A stretch of 64,000 nt of DNA from Thermohalobaculum sp038528605 (GCA_038528605.1 JBCBEP010000002.1:1-64000), one strand, 5' to 3'. Shown: positions 43,717 through 52,731, counted from the first letter of the stretch. Numbers and translations are program-made. Notes: generated by a model not told the origin, from the sequence alone.

Positions 43717-44726
43717 CGCGGCGCCTCCTCGTCACGGCCCGGCAGCTCCACCCGGCGCGCGAGATAGATCGGCCGCCGCTTGGTCTCGGTCAGCAGCCGG
43801 CCGACATATTCCCCCATGACGCCGAGCGAGATCAGCTGGATGCCGCCGAGGAACAGGATGAAGACGAGGAGCGAGGCATAGCCCGGCACGTCGATCCCGA
43901 AGATCAGCGTGCGGATGACGATCCAGCTGCCATAGACGAACGCGAGAAACGCCGTCGCGAAGCCGACATAGCTCCATACCCTCAGGGGGAAGGTGCTGAA
44001 CGATGTGATCCCGTCGAGCGCGAAGTTCCAAAGTTTCCAGAGCTTGAACGAGCTCGTACCCGCATGCCGCTCGCCATGGTCGTAGGCGATGGTGGTGGTG
44101 GTGAAGCCGACCCAGGCGAAGAGCCCCTTCATGAACCGCGTGCGCTCCGGCAGCTGGCGGAGCGCCATCACTACCTGCCGGTCGAGGAGGCGGAAATCGC
44201 CCGTTTCCGGCGGAATGGGCGTGTCGGCGATGCGGTTGAAATAGCGGTAGAACCGGCGGGAAAAGAAGGCCCGCGGCCCGCTATCCGTCGCCCGGTCGGC
44301 CCGCGTGGCCGCCACCACGTCCCAGCCCTCGCGCCACTTCGCGACCATGTCCGCGATCACTTCGGGGCGCATCTGCAGGTCGGCATCGATGCTCACCACG
44401 GCATCGCCCTCGCAGTGATCCAGCGCCGCCGTCAGCGCGGCTTCCTTCCCGAAATTGCGGCTGAACTGGATGAAGCCGATCCGCGGTTCCGCCGCCATGC
44501 GCTCCCGCACGCGCTCGGCCGTGGCATCGCTGCTGCCATCGTCGATACACAGGATCTCGAAATCGTCCGTGAGGCGCGCGGCGACCGGTAGCACCGCGTC
44601 GAAGAAGGCATCCGCCGAACCCTCTTCGTTGAACATCGGCACGATGACCGACAGTCGAAACGGCCCCTCGCGCGGGGGGTGCGCCGGGCGCGCCGTCTCG
44701 CTCGATGCCTTCACAACCCCGTCCAT
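43713..44726 (-). CDS. GtrB/DPM1-like polyprenyl-phosphate glycosyltransferase
   Basis: A 337-aa GT2 enzyme with LSVIVPMFNEEGSADAFFDAVLP, CIDDGSSDAT and the catalytic DADLQMRPE, then SRRFYRYFNRIAD. Two C-terminal hydrophobic helices carry the motif FILFLGGIQLISLGVMGEYVGRLL that marks the GtrB type. It should move a sugar (usually glucose) from UDP to undecaprenyl phosphate on the cytoplasmic face, feeding GtrA and the GT87 protein. ATG 44726 is used; the frame is open for 44 more codons upstream, but that stretch is not conserved in type. Confidence 0.9.
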   Translation of the reverse strand: MDGVVKASSETARPAHPPREGPFRLSVIVPMFNEEGSADAFFDAVLPVAARLTDDFEILCIDDGSSDATAERVRERMAAEPRIGFIQFSRNFGKEAALTAALDHCEGDAVVSIDADLQMRPEVIADMVAKWREGWDVVAATRADRATDSGPRAFFSRRFYRYFNRIADTPIPPETGDFRLLDRQVVMALRQLPERTRFMKGLFAWVGFTTTTIAYDHGERHAGTSSFKLWKLWNFALDGITSFSTFPLRVWSYVGFATAFLAFVYGSWIVIRTLIFGIDVPGYASLLVFILFLGGIQLISLGVMGEYVGRLLTETKRRPIYLARRVELPGRDEEAPR

Positions 44727-44903
44727 GTCCGATGCCCCGGTGTCCTGCCCCGTAACGTCATAGTCCGCCCGCCAGTGCCTTCGCAATTGCAAGCTTGGCC
44801 GCGGCGGGCACCGGGGCGCAGAGCGCTGCCCGCGCGCCGCACATGATCCGTCCGGCATCAGGCGGGGTCTGGCGACGGCGGCCGCGACCGCAGCCTTCCC
44901 GGC

Positions 44904-46349
44904 TCAGTCCACGGGGAAGAGGTTCTCCCAGGCGCGCTCCACCACCTCGGGCGTCAGCTGCGGCGCCATCGCCTCATAGGCGCAGATGGCGAAGGCCTGG
45001 TCGACGATGAAGCGGGGGTGGAAGGCCTGATAGGGGCGCCCCTGCTTGGCGTAGAGTTCCTCGAGCATGTAGACCACCAGCGCCTCGTCGAGCCCGAGGC
45101 CCGCGCGCTGCACCGTCTGCGCCAGGATCTTGAGGAAGAGGCTGCGGTCGGGGCTGTCCACCAGGATCTTGTAGCGCAGCCGCCGGAGCGCCGCCTCGTC
45201 CACGAGGTCCGAAGGCGGGATGTTCGTGGAGAACACCACCAGACTGTCGAACGGCGCCTCGAATTTCCGGCCCGATTGCAGGGCGAGGAAGTCCACCCCG
45301 TTCTCGAGCGGGATGATCATGCGGTTGATGATCTCCTGCGGGTGCTGGCGCTGGCGGCCGAAGTCGTCGATCACCAGCACGCCACCGCAGGCCTTGAGCT
45401 GCATCGGCGCCTCGTAGATCCGGCTGGCGGGTGAGAAACTGAGGTCGAGCATGTCGAGCGTCAGCTCGCCGCCCGCAATCAGCTTGGGCCGCCGGCAAGC
45501 GATGTAGCGCCGGTCCGCCGTGATGGCGCGGCGCAGGCCCAGATTGTCCCCCATCGCCGCGGCGCTGCCCTTGAGATCCGCCTCCGCCGCCTTCAGCTCC
45601 TCCCCCGTGAGCGCCCGGTGCACCGCCGGGTCGTAGAGCGTGATCACCTGCCGGTCGACCTCGATGGCATAGGGCAGCCAGACATGATGCCCGAAACCCC
45701 GGCAAAGCGCCTCGGCGATGGAGGACTTGCCGTTCCCCGGCGGCCCGTAGAGCAGCATCGAAGCGCCCGAATTCGCCGCCGGGCCGAGATTGCGCATGAG
45801 CCCGGGCGCGAGCGTCAGCCCCTCGAACACCCGCTCCAGCACCGGGCGCGTCAGCACCTCCCCACGGATGGATTGCGTCGCCGCCTGGGCCGCGAACTGG
45901 TCCAGCGGCACCGGCACCGCCCCGACATAGTCGTTGTGCTGAAAGGCCTCGAGCGCCCATTCGCGCCCCTTGCCGGTCAACGCATAGCGCATCTCCGCCG
46001 TCACGGCCGCACCGAGCTGACCCATCGCCTCGATCAACTTCTGGTCCTTGGCGAGCTCGATCAGTTGCGTGGTCAGGCCCACGGGCAGATGCAGGCTCTC
46101 CGAGAGCTCCCGCGCCGTCTCGATCCCGAGGCGATACATCGCCTTCGCCAGAAGCCCGATCAGCATATTGGTCTCGAGGCCCAGCGCCTCGAGGCTGGCG
46201 GGCTGGGGCGGTGTGCGGGGACGCCGGCCGGCCGGCGCAGGCCCTATGGGCTTGGCGCCGAGCCCCCGGTCCCCCACCGCCCCCTCTTCCGTCTTCGCCG
46301 CTTCCGCCACGCGCCCGCTCCCGCCAATCCAAGCGGGCCGATTGAACAT
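44904..46349 (-). CDS. AAA-family ATPase of unknown role
   Basis: A 481-aa protein from ATG 46349 (an in-frame TTG lies at 46376). Residues 1-60 are low-complexity Ala/Pro/Arg-rich. A helical winged-helix-like region follows (about 60-140: LPVGLTTQLIELAKDQKLIEA). The AAA core has Walker A GPPGNGKS (202-209) and Walker B VLVIDDFG (324-331), with the DFGRQ extension, and a sensor motif in VVFSTNIPPSDLVDEAALRRLRYKI. The C-terminus has a helical lid. It resembles ATPases found singly in many alphaproteobacteria and sometimes near pilus genes, but I do not recognise a defined function. No Shine-Dalgarno is evident at either start. Confidence 0.75.
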   Translation of the reverse strand: MFNRPAWIGGSGRVAEAAKTEEGAVGDRGLGAKPIGPAPAGRRPRTPPQPASLEALGLETNMLIGLLAKAMYRLGIETARELSESLHLPVGLTTQLIELAKDQKLIEAMGQLGAAVTAEMRYALTGKGREWALEAFQHNDYVGAVPVPLDQFAAQAATQSIRGEVLTRPVLERVFEGLTLAPGLMRNLGPAANSGASMLLYGPPGNGKSSIAEALCRGFGHHVWLPYAIEVDRQVITLYDPAVHRALTGEELKAAEADLKGSAAAMGDNLGLRRAITADRRYIACRRPKLIAGGELTLDMLDLSFSPASRIYEAPMQLKACGGVLVIDDFGRQRQHPQEIINRMIIPLENGVDFLALQSGRKFEAPFDSLVVFSTNIPPSDLVDEAALRRLRYKILVDSPDRSLFLKILAQTVQRAGLGLDEALVVYMLEELYAKQGRPYQAFHPRFIVDQAFAICAYEAMAPQLTPEVVERAWENLFPVD

Positions 46350-46407
46350 GGCAGCGGTTAAGGCGAGGTTTGCCAATGCACGGCATGCGCCAAAGGTGCC
46401 TTTCTGG

Positions 46408-46488
46408 GGGCGGGCCGGCGGGTGGGCGGCCCCGATGCGGGGTCCGCAGGACCCCGCGAGGACAGGCCGGGCACCCGTCGGCCCGCCC
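46408..46488. repeat. 17-bp inverted repeat with G-rich arm
   Basis: Arms at 46408-46424 and 46472-46488 are complementary except for one position, separated by 47 bp, in the gap between the AAA ATPase start and the gamma-glutamyltransferase end. The left arm overlaps a run of G-tracts (46406-46426) on the plus strand that fits a quadruplex pattern. It may act as a terminator for the gamma-glutamyltransferase message, which is transcribed on the minus strand. Confidence 0.65.
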
Positions 46489-46500
46489 GCCCCGGCATGC

Positions 46501-48117
46501 TCAGAAACCCGCGGCCATCCCGTCGCGGCCGGGATCCGCCCCCCCTTCCCAGCCGTCGCCCGCCCGCTTCAACGCGTGCACGCCACCGAAGCCGTAGGAG
46601 GTCGCCAGCCGCCGCGTCGGGTAGCCTCGCGCCGCCAACGCCGCCTCCGTCCGCCGCAGAATGCGGTTGGTCATGTCGATCCGGTCGGAGGTCACGCAGA
46701 AGCGCGGCGCCGCCACCGCCTCGGCCGCCCCCATGCCGAAATCGACCATGTTCAGTATCCCCTGCAGCACGCTCATGGTGATGAAGGTGCCGCCCGGACT
46801 GCCGATCGCCCCCCAGGGCCCCGCCGCATCGTGCAGGATCGTGGGGCACATGGCGGTGAACCGGCTCTTGCCGGGCGCGATGCTCCCCGCCCGCCCTGGC
46901 CGCGGGTCGAACACGCCCATGCAGCCATTGTACATGAAGCCGAGCCCCGCGCTCACCACGCCCGAGGGCATGCCGATCGAGTGCGTCATGCTCACGATCC
47001 CGCCCGCCGGGTCCACCACACAGAGATGCGTCGTGTCCTTCGCCGGCTGCGCCGCGCCGCCGAGCCGCGGCACATGGGTCCGCTCCCCCGCCCTGATCCG
47101 CGCCGCATGGCCGGCCGCAAAGTCCTTCGAGAGGAGCTCTTCCACCGGCACGTCCACGAAGCGCGGATCGCCGATGCGGGTGTCCTTCTCCACCGTCGCG
47201 ATCTTCATCGCCTCGGCCAGCGTGGCGATGTAGTCGGGGCTGTTATGGCCCATGGCCGCAAAGTCGAACTGCTCGAGGATGTTCAGCATCAGGAGCAGCA
47301 TCACCCCGCCCCCCGGCGGCGCATTCGTCGTCACGCGCAGCCCGCGGTAGCGGCCCTCCAGCGGCGCGCCCTCCACGGGCGCCACCCCCGCCAGGTCCTC
47401 AGCCCCAAGCAACCCGCCCTGCGCGGCCATGTCCGCCACGATGCGCCCCGCGATCTCGCCCTCGTAGAAGTCGCGCCAGCCCACCTCCGCAATCCGCCGG
47501 AGTGTTGCCGCCATATCCGGGTTCGCCAGCCGCTCACCCACGCCCCGCGCCGTGCCATCCGCCTTCAGATAGATCGCCGCCGTCGCCGGGTGCTTGGCGA
47601 TGAGGTCGTGATGCGGCACCCGCCCCGCCGCCGGCACTTCGGACCAGTACTGCACCATATGGGGCCGGACCAGCACGCCCTCCTCCGCCTGCGCGATCGC
47701 CGGCGCCATCAGCGCCGCCAGCGGCCGCGTGCCGTAACGCTCCGCCAGATGCGCCAGCGCGGCCAGCGTGCCCGGCGTGGTGATCGAGCCATAGCCGCAC
47801 TCGTTCACATGGCCTTTTATGATGAAGCCGAACCCGTCGTCGGACTGGCGCTCGATGAGGTGCTCCCACTGGTCCGCCCGGCTCGCCAGCGGCGCCTTGC
47901 CGTGGAAATCCACCATCCGCGGTGCCTCGCCCGGCAGCATCACCTGCGCCGAGCCGAAGCCTGCGATGCCGCACATGAGCGGGTCGACCACCGTCTGCAC
48001 GAAGGCGGTGGCGACGGCGGCATCCACCGCGTTGCCCCCGTCCTCGAGCACGCCGAGCCCCGCCTCCACCGCCTCGGGCTGAGGTGCGGTGACCACCGCC
48101 TTCATACCGCGTGTCAT
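46501..48117 (-). CDS. Gamma-glutamyltransferase-family protein
   Basis: A 538-aa Ntn-hydrolase. The autocatalytic nucleophile is T362 in KDTTHLCVVD, corresponding to the TTHYSVVD of E. coli GGT. The later GSPGGTFITMSVLQGILNMVDFGM block and the early GGNAVDAAVATAF block complete the family pattern. It would cleave gamma-glutamyl amide bonds, for instance of glutathione or gamma-glutamyl peptides. No signal peptide is visible, so it is probably cytoplasmic, unlike the periplasmic E. coli enzyme. It overlaps the amidase stop by 4 nt. With the amidase, M20 peptidases and peptide ABC transporter it suggests recycling of imported small peptides. Confidence 0.9.
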   Translation of the reverse strand: MTRGMKAVVTAPQPEAVEAGLGVLEDGGNAVDAAVATAFVQTVVDPLMCGIAGFGSAQVMLPGEAPRMVDFHGKAPLASRADQWEHLIERQSDDGFGFIIKGHVNECGYGSITTPGTLAALAHLAERYGTRPLAALMAPAIAQAEEGVLVRPHMVQYWSEVPAAGRVPHHDLIAKHPATAAIYLKADGTARGVGERLANPDMAATLRRIAEVGWRDFYEGEIAGRIVADMAAQGGLLGAEDLAGVAPVEGAPLEGRYRGLRVTTNAPPGGGVMLLLMLNILEQFDFAAMGHNSPDYIATLAEAMKIATVEKDTRIGDPRFVDVPVEELLSKDFAAGHAARIRAGERTHVPRLGGAAQPAKDTTHLCVVDPAGGIVSMTHSIGMPSGVVSAGLGFMYNGCMGVFDPRPGRAGSIAPGKSRFTAMCPTILHDAAGPWGAIGSPGGTFITMSVLQGILNMVDFGMGAAEAVAAPRFCVTSDRIDMTNRILRRTEAALAARGYPTRRLATSYGFGGVHALKRAGDGWEGGADPGRDGMAAGF

Positions 48118-49580
48118 CGCGCCGGCCGGGGCATGGGCGGCGCCACCGCCAGCGCCGCGATGTTCGCCAGCGGCCGCGCGCTCACGGCAAAGCCTGCGAA
48201 GAAGCTCTCCAGCGCCTCGGCCACCGCCAGCACCTTGGCGTCGCTCCGGTGCGGGCCGATCACCTGCAGCCCGAACGGCATCCCCGTGGGCCCCAGTCCG
48301 CAGGGGATCGCCGCCACGGTGGCGAAGCAGAGCGTCGGCACATAGGCGATCGCGAGCCAGCGCATATAGCTCGGCATCGCCGCGCCATTGATGCTGCCCG
48401 GGTGGTTCTCCGCATGCGGGAAGGGCGGCACGGAGGCACCCGGCGCGATCAGCACGTCATGATGCTCGAAGAAGGCCGTGAAGGCCCGGTACATCGCCGC
48501 TTGGCCAAGCTCCGCCCGCGCACAGTCCGAGAGCGTGTAGGCCGCCCCAGCTTCCGTGTTGTCGATCACGTTGCGGCCGAGCAGTTCCCGCTTCTCCGCC
48601 ACCAGCTTCTCGAAGGAGCCGACGAAGGAGAGCGCGCGCGTCACATCGAACACATCGTGGATGCCCTCGGGCGAGAGAGGCCAGTCCGGCACCGCCTCCT
48701 CCAGCCGCGCCACCATGCCCTCGAGCATCCCCATCCGGGCGCGGAACGTATCGGCAATGCCCGCATCCACCGGGCAGCAGCCAAGATCCGCCGAGAAGGC
48801 GAGGCGGAGGCTCGCGAGATCCGGCACCGGCGCGGGCTCAATCGCCGCGCCGAAGGACCATGGATCCCGCGCATCCTCGTAAGCCTGGGCCGAGAGCAAC
48901 AGGCGCAGATCCGCCATGTCCCGCGCCATCGGCCCGTTCACCGGCCAGGGCCCGAGCAGCGAGCCCGCGGCCGGGCGCGGCACCACGCCAAGGCTCGGCC
49001 GGAACCCGGCCACCCCGCAAAAGGCTGCCGGCGAGCGCAAGCTCCCGCCATAGTCCGAGCCCGTGGCAAGCGGCGCCATGCCCGTGGCCAGCGCCGCGGC
49101 CGAGCCGCCGGACGATCCGGCCGCCGAGCGCGTCGTGTCGAACGGGTTGCCCGTCGCCCCGAAGAGCCGGTTCACCGTGTTCGCCCCCGCACCGTATTCC
49201 GGCAGGTTGGTGCGTTGCGCGAGAACGCTGCCCGCCGCGCGCAGCCGCGCAACCCCCGGCTCGTCCGCCATCGCGGGCGGGTCGTCCGCATGGATGAGCG
49301 AGCCGTTGGTGCAGGGCTGCCCCGCCGTCGCCCGGTTGTCCTTCAGCGCCACGGGCAGGCCATGGAGTGCGCCGAGCGCCTCGCCCCGCATCACCGCCGC
49401 CTCCGCCGCGCGGGCCTGGGCGAGGCCGGACTTCCGGTTCTCCCACACCACCGCGTTCACCGCCGGGTTCGCCGTATCGACGCGGACACAGCAGCTCTCC
49501 CAAAGCTCCACGGGCGAGAGCGCGCGTCGCCCGATCAGCGCCCGCGCCACTCTGGCCGAAAGATCGCAAGCCTCTGTCAT
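48114..49580 (-). CDS. Amidase signature-family hydrolase
   Basis: A 488-aa enzyme with the Ser-cisSer-Lys triad: K80 (ALKDN), S156 (AAGSSGGSAA) and S180 (DYGGSLRSPA). The Gly/Ser-rich signature spans about residues 152-190. ATG 49580 is preceded by AAGAGG. It hydrolyses a primary or substituted amide; family members include acetamidases and amino-acid amidases, and the substrate is not evident. It sits upstream of gamma-glutamyltransferase (ATGA overlap), so both are likely made from one message. Confidence 0.9.
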   Translation of the reverse strand: MTEACDLSARVARALIGRRALSPVELWESCCVRVDTANPAVNAVVWENRKSGLAQARAAEAAVMRGEALGALHGLPVALKDNRATAGQPCTNGSLIHADDPPAMADEPGVARLRAAGSVLAQRTNLPEYGAGANTVNRLFGATGNPFDTTRSAAGSSGGSAAALATGMAPLATGSDYGGSLRSPAAFCGVAGFRPSLGVVPRPAAGSLLGPWPVNGPMARDMADLRLLLSAQAYEDARDPWSFGAAIEPAPVPDLASLRLAFSADLGCCPVDAGIADTFRARMGMLEGMVARLEEAVPDWPLSPEGIHDVFDVTRALSFVGSFEKLVAEKRELLGRNVIDNTEAGAAYTLSDCARAELGQAAMYRAFTAFFEHHDVLIAPGASVPPFPHAENHPGSINGAAMPSYMRWLAIAYVPTLCFATVAAIPCGLGPTGMPFGLQVIGPHRSDAKVLAVAEALESFFAGFAVSARPLANIAALAVAPPMPRPAR

Positions 49581-49622
49581 ATGGCCTCTTTTCCCTGTTG
49601 CAGCGAGAGCAAGCCCCCTGCC

Positions 49623-49697
49623 GCGGGCCTGCACGATGCCGGCGCGTCGGCGGGGTGGGTGGGTGGGCGCCGGCGCGCCGGCATCGTGCAGGCCCGC
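49623..49697. repeat. Perfect 24-bp inverted repeat with G-quadruplex loop
   Basis: Arms at 49623-49646 and 49674-49697 are perfectly complementary over 24 bp, with a 27-nt loop. The loop holds GGGGTGGGTGGGTGGG (49652-49667) on the plus strand, a four-tract G pattern with single-base loops. It lies in the 133-bp gap between two minus-strand genes (M20 peptidase upstream, amidase downstream) and could form a strong hairpin in RNA or DNA. Confidence 0.9.
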
Positions 49698-49713
49698 CTC
49701 TTCATGCGTTCCC

Positions 49714-51087
49714 TCATGGCGCGGTCCCGAGATCCCAGTATAGCCCCGCCATCAGCCCCAGCGCCTCCCGGCAGAGGGGCAGAAGCACATGCTCGTCCGG
49801 CGCGTGCTGGCTGCAGCCCACATAGGAATGCGGCAGCCAGATCGCGGGCATCCCCAGCGTGTGGGTGAAAAGCGTGTTGCAGATCGATCCACCCATCTGC
49901 GGCAGCACCGCCGGCGCATGCCCCGCCCCTTCCAGCGAGGCCCGCACCCGCGTCACCCACGGATCATCGACCGGCGTGTTCGACGCCTCGAACCCGCCCG
50001 CCCCCTCACGCGGCTCCACCGTCACCGCATCGAGCCCCCGCGCGGCGAGATGCGCCCGCAGCGCCGGGATCACCCCCGCCGCATCGGTGCCGGCGATGTA
50101 GCGAAGCTGGCAGGTGGCCCGCGCCTCCCCCGCGATCGCGTTCACGGGATGCGCAGGACGCCCAGACGTCATCGCCAGCACGGCGAAACTGTTCGCCGCA
50201 TAAACCCGCTCCGCCGGCGTCAACCCCGCAATGCCCCAGCCGGGCTCCACCGCCGGCCCGCCCGTGGGCTCGATACCGTTCAGGAGACGGCGGATTTCCG
50301 CCGAAGGCTCGGGCGCCCGCCATTCGGGCACCAGAAGGTCGCCTTTCGCATCCGTGATGCTCGCGATGGCATGGGCCAGCAGGATCGAGGGGTCCCGGAT
50401 CAGCCCGCCCCAGTTGCCGGAATGATGCGCGCCCTCCCGCAGCCGGCACACCATGTCGAAGGTCACGCCACCGCGGCAGCCGAGCGTGAGCGTGGCGCGC
50501 GCCGGGTCCACCCGAGGCCCGTCCGAGCCGATCATCACATCGGCGGTGAAGGCCTCCCGGTTCGCCGCCACCACCGCCTCAAGACCCGGAGAGCCGGTCT
50601 CCTCGCCCCCTTCGATCAGCCATTTCGCGTTGAAGCCGAGCCGGCCGCGCGCCGCGATCACCGCCTCCTGCGCCAGAAGGTTGATCAGATGCTGGCCCTT
50701 GTTGTCCGCCGTGCCGCGGCCGTAGAGCCGGTCCCCGTCCCGCGCGAGGCGCCAGGGGCCTTCGCCTTTCGTCCAGGCCTCCTCCATGCCGTTCAGCACA
50801 TCCGCATGGCCGTAGCCGAGCACCGTCGGCAGGGCCGCACCCTCATGCCGCTCGGCCAGCAACACCGGCGAGCCTTTGGGGTCCGGGTTCTCGAAAAGGC
50901 GGCAGGCGAAGCCCATGCGCTCAAGCCTCGGGCCGATGACCTCGCGGAGATAGCGCGCAACATGCGGCCGCCCCTCGGGCCGCTGGCTCTCCGTCGGCAC
51001 GGCCACAAGCTCGGCAAGGGCAGCCTCGAAGCGCCCGCTATCGACGAGCCCCTCAGCCGCCGACACAACCTCGGCCCGCCCGCTCAT
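49714..51087 (-). CDS. M20-family metallopeptidase (dipeptidase-like)
   Basis: A 457-aa protein with the two-zinc M20 pattern: H in YGHADVL, the bridging D in GRGTADNKGQ, the catalytic E in IEGGEETGS, and a late H in SQHAPDEH. A dimerisation domain lies in the middle. The length is that of the dipeptidase and acetylornithine-like subgroups with an insertion. Start ATG 51087 is chosen because the upstream 29 codons run into the divergent promoter region. Divergent from another M20 gene (51261), so the two share a 173-bp promoter gap. Substrate is inferred only to be a peptide. Confidence 0.88.
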   Translation of the reverse strand: MSGRAEVVSAAEGLVDSGRFEAALAELVAVPTESQRPEGRPHVARYLREVIGPRLERMGFACRLFENPDPKGSPVLLAERHEGAALPTVLGYGHADVLNGMEEAWTKGEGPWRLARDGDRLYGRGTADNKGQHLINLLAQEAVIAARGRLGFNAKWLIEGGEETGSPGLEAVVAANREAFTADVMIGSDGPRVDPARATLTLGCRGGVTFDMVCRLREGAHHSGNWGGLIRDPSILLAHAIASITDAKGDLLVPEWRAPEPSAEIRRLLNGIEPTGGPAVEPGWGIAGLTPAERVYAANSFAVLAMTSGRPAHPVNAIAGEARATCQLRYIAGTDAAGVIPALRAHLAARGLDAVTVEPREGAGGFEASNTPVDDPWVTRVRASLEGAGHAPAVLPQMGGSICNTLFTHTLGMPAIWLPHSYVGCSQHAPDEHVLLPLCREALGLMAGLYWDLGTAP

Positions 51088-51260
51088 GCGCGCCTCCGCG
51101 GGCGCCGGCAGCACGGCAGATCGGCAATCATCGGCATGGGCGGCACCTCCTGCAGGCGGGAGAAGGGGCGGCAAGGCACCGGGCGGGCTTGCCCCTCAGG
51201 CGCCGATCGTGTCGGCATGGAGCGGCCCGCGCAAGGGCGGAGCAGGCGAGGGAGAGCGAG

Positions 51261-52412
51261 ATGGACGATGCCGGGTCGGTCGACGGGTTGCATGTGGACG
51301 CCATCCTCGCGCGCATCCGTGCCTGGGTGGAGATCGAGACGCCCACGGGCCATGTGCCCGGCATCAATGCGCTGATGGACCATGCCGGCGCCGAGTACGA
51401 AGCCATCGGCGGCGTGGTGGAGCGTGTGCCCGGGCGGGACGGGCAAGGCGACCACCTCTCCATCACCCTGCCCTGGACCGGCCGTGCCGCGCCGGAGGCA
51501 CCCGGCATCCTCGTGCTTTGCCATCTCGACACGGTCCACCCGGTCGGCACTCTCGCGGAAGCGTTGCCCTTCCGGGTGGAGGCCGGGCGTGCCTGGGGCC
51601 CCGGCATCGCGGATATGAAGGGCGGCGCCGCCATGGCCCTCTCGGCGCTCGAGGCGCTCCACGGCCTCGGCGCTGAAACGCCGCTCCCCGTCCGCGTCCT
51701 GCTGACGTCCGATGAGGAGATCGGCTCCCCCACCTCCGAGGCGCTCATCCGGGAGGCGGCGCGCGACGCGGCCTATATCCTCTGCACCGAGCCTGCACGG
51801 AATGGCGGCAAGGCGGTCACGGCGCGCAAGGGCGTGGCGCGCTACGGGCTCGAAGCCCATGGCCGCGCTGCCCATTCCGGCGGCAACCATCAGGACGGAC
51901 GCAGCGCGATCGCGGAGCTCGCCCGCAAGGTCGTCGAGATCGAGGAGCGCACGGACTATGCGCGCGGCACCACTTTCAATGTTGGCCGCATCTGGGGCGG
52001 CACTTCCGACAACACGGTGCCCGAACGCGCGGGCTGCCGGATCGATCTGCGCGTCGAGACCGAGGAGGCCTTCGCCGAGGCCGATGCCTGGCTCCGCGCC
52101 CTGCGCCCACAAAACCCGGACGTGACACTGACCCTCGAAGGCGGCCTCAACCGGCCGCCCTTCACGAAGTCCAACGCCATCGCCGCCCTCTTCGAGCATG
52201 CGCGGGGCCTGGCGGAGGAGCTTGGCATCACGCTCGAGGACATGGCCTCGGGCGGCGGCTCGGATGCGAGCTTCGTGGCGCGCGACACGGCGGTGCTCGA
52301 CGGTATCGGCATCGAGGGCGCGCTCATGCACACCCATGGCGAGCATGTGATGGTCGACAGCATCGTGCCCCGCACCCGCCTCTTCATGCGCCTCTTCCAG
52401 ACGCTGCGCTGA
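51261..52412 (+). CDS. M20-family peptidase, carboxypeptidase G2-like
   Basis: A 383-aa M20 enzyme. Zinc-ligand motifs are CHLDTVHP, GPGIADMKGG, LTSDEEIGS, CTEPARNG and a C-terminal MHTHGEHV histidine. The pattern and length fit the glutamate carboxypeptidase (CPG2) subgroup, which releases C-terminal glutamate from folates or N-acyl amino acids. Start ATG 51261 has AGGGAGAG upstream. It is divergent from the other M20 gene and fits the peptide/amide-scavenging context. Confidence 0.88.
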   Translation: MDDAGSVDGLHVDAILARIRAWVEIETPTGHVPGINALMDHAGAEYEAIGGVVERVPGRDGQGDHLSITLPWTGRAAPEAPGILVLCHLDTVHPVGTLAEALPFRVEAGRAWGPGIADMKGGAAMALSALEALHGLGAETPLPVRVLLTSDEEIGSPTSEALIREAARDAAYILCTEPARNGGKAVTARKGVARYGLEAHGRAAHSGGNHQDGRSAIAELARKVVEIEERTDYARGTTFNVGRIWGGTSDNTVPERAGCRIDLRVETEEAFAEADAWLRALRPQNPDVTLTLEGGLNRPPFTKSNAIAALFEHARGLAEELGITLEDMASGGGSDASFVARDTAVLDGIGIEGALMHTHGEHVMVDSIVPRTRLFMRLFQTLR

Positions 52413-52527
52413 CGTGGCGATCCGCTACCCTGCCGCACCACCGCAAGCTTCGGGCTGAGCGGGGCGGGCCGAGCCGCCATCCTCTCCAGGACGTCGAGAA
52501 GACGCCGATTGGAGAAGGAGACGGATC

Positions 52528-52731
52528 ATGGCGACCAAAGGCTTCAACACCCCGCTGACCTCGTTCCTCGCCTGGCTGCCCGAAGCACGGCCCTTGCTAA
52601 CCCCGCATCCGGGGCGCGCGATCCTTGCGGCAATGGAGGCCTTCGGGCGCTTCGAGGCCCGGCGTGCCGAGGCCCGGGCGATCCGCGACATGCCGGCCCA
52701 TCAGCGCCGGGACATCGGGCTCGATCTCTGA
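52528..52731 (+). CDS. DUF1127 small protein
   Basis: A 67-aa protein with the C-terminal DUF1127/YjiS-type motif (FEARRAEARAIRDMPAHQRRDIGLDL), where a short Arg-rich helix ends in the DIGL tag. GGAGAAGGAG lies about 9 nt upstream of ATG 52528. In alphaproteobacteria such small proteins affect phosphate, carbon and RNA metabolism, but this copy cannot be assigned a role. It stands alone between an M20 peptidase and a P450. Confidence 0.88.
   Translation: MATKGFNTPLTSFLAWLPEARPLLTPHPGRAILAAMEAFGRFEARRAEARAIRDMPAHQRRDIGLDL

Noticed and set aside
44727..44858. Upstream extension of the GtrB frame
   Set aside because: Adds 44 residues without similarity to the GT2 N-terminus; ATG 44726 gives the usual length.
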